This document shows, in pieces, positions 63,759 through 64,000 of a stretch of 64,000 nt of DNA (its first letter is position 1; every line of letters starts with the position of its first letter). Under the pieces are notes generated by a model, which had not been told where the DNA came from, searched no databases, and saw only the letters and a program-made list of their open reading frames with translations. The stretch comes from Flavobacteriaceae bacterium (GTDB lineage: Bacteria; Bacteroidota; Bacteroidia; Flavobacteriales; Weeksellaceae). The position numbers and the translations under genes are program-made. The stretch spans positions 1-64,000 of the forward strand of contig JAUNUH010000002.1 of NCBI GenBank assembly GCA_030538275.1, written 5' to 3'.

Positions 63759-64000
63759 ATGCGAGGAATATTATGGCTAACAGCAATCGGTTTTCTTTCA
63801 GGAATTGTTTTGATTGCAGTATTAAAACTGATCATGTTGTGGACGGGCAATACGGCTTATATTTTACTTTTTAACTTCGATTATATTCCTGTGATTCAAG
63901 ATTTACGTCCAGAGAAATTCTTCGGATATGTTTTTCATTTTGTCACTTGTTGTGCCAGTGTAATAGGTTTGTTTTTAATTCTGCGAATTTGGCAGAAACA
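63759..64000 (+). CDS. Partial membrane protein, cut by window end
   Basis: An ATG at 63759 begins MRGILWLTAIGFLSGIVLIA and stays open to the window end (80 codons). Two hydrophobic helices are visible (about residues 4-28 and 60-77; FVTCCASVIGLFLILRIW). The 230 bp between katA and this start hold the katA terminator and AT-rich DNA. No family can be named from the fragment. Confidence 0.6.
   Translation, partial: MRGILWLTAIGFLSGIVLIAVLKLIMLWTGNTAYILLFNFDYIPVIQDLRPEKFFGYVFHFVTCCASVIGLFLILRIWQK

Noticed and set aside
1-64000. tRNA, rRNA, CRISPR arrays, prophage or complete IS
   Set aside because: No cloverleaf-like or rRNA sequence, no regularly spaced direct repeats, no integrase or transposase-like protein was recognised by reading both strands. 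A covariance search could still find small RNAs that I missed.

Overview
The window is AT-rich bacterial DNA, almost certainly from the Bacteroidota and most likely class Flavobacteriia. The evidence is a type IX secretion C-terminal sorting domain, many TAnnTTTG promoter -7 boxes instead of TATAAT/Shine-Dalgarno signals, a fused MurF-alanine racemase, a class II HMG-CoA reductase of the mevalonate pathway, a DUF3667 protein, TypA, and PurM/PurF/HolB/AnmK of the usual flavobacterial form. No rRNA, tRNA, CRISPR array, phage or complete insertion sequence is visible. Most of the window is dense chromosomal housekeeping DNA; accessory and decaying material is concentrated at 1.9-4.7 kb and 57.9-58.6 kb and in repeat-bearing gaps.

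Layout. 0.2-1.9 kb: a TPR/AraC-type membrane regulator. 2.2-4.7 kb: small exported or unknown proteins, including a secreted protein with a hydrophobic Gly/Ala-rich tail followed by a hairpin and a small cytoplasmic protein. It ends in two pseudogenes with in-frame stops and a small membrane ORF whose end lies in a dispersed repeat. 4.7-10.8 kb: Mpl muropeptide ligase, an ElaA-type acetyltransferase, and a likely lipid-linked sugar module (GT39 transferase, divergent GT2 transferase, flippase-like protein), then a lipoprotein and a BtuF-like protein. 11.6-23.1 kb: a minus-strand run of TypA, a T9SS-exported esterase, NhaB, AnmK, HolB, a sulfotransferase-like protein, Pgi and PurA. 23.3-28.0 kb: a Na/Pi cotransporter, a LuxE-like protein, a nitroreductase, and a PyrE-PyrF fusion with animal-like OMP decarboxylase motifs. 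28.3-38.7 kb: DUF3667 protein, Pif1-like helicase, bacteriophytochrome with heme oxygenase, PurM/PurF, RuvC/PanE. 39.1-48.1 kb: an MscS-PdxJ-hydrolase operon, then DUF456-CysQ, Tdk-MurF/Alr and NadA. 48.3-54.9 kb: a seven-gene operon for a TetR-controlled tripartite ABC exporter with a clear operator. 55.1-64.0 kb: an EEP hydrolase, DeoC, an orphan UmuD-like protease, an RRM protein, a third pseudogene, HMG-CoA reductase, a WG-repeat protein, catalase and a partial membrane protein.

Functional links. Mpl, AnmK and MurF-Alr all belong to peptidoglycan synthesis or recycling. PurA/PurM/PurF, the PyrE-PyrF fusion, Tdk and DeoC cover nucleotide synthesis and salvage. The bacteriophytochrome can obtain its bilin from the overlapping heme oxygenase.

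The least explained signals are: (i) a family of folded intergenic elements with conserved ends and a variable central hairpin (37.1, 38.9 and 56.9 kb, with divergent relatives at 28.1 and 10.3 kb); (ii) a separate dispersed repeat at 58, 4630 and 13565; (iii) at least six genes whose -7 box lies 5-9 nt before the start codon, implying leaderless or nearly leaderless mRNAs; (iv) a DUF3667 gene whose zinc-ribbon N-terminus lies upstream of any ATG/GTG/TTG; and (v) three exported-protein genes carrying internal stops or a frameshift.
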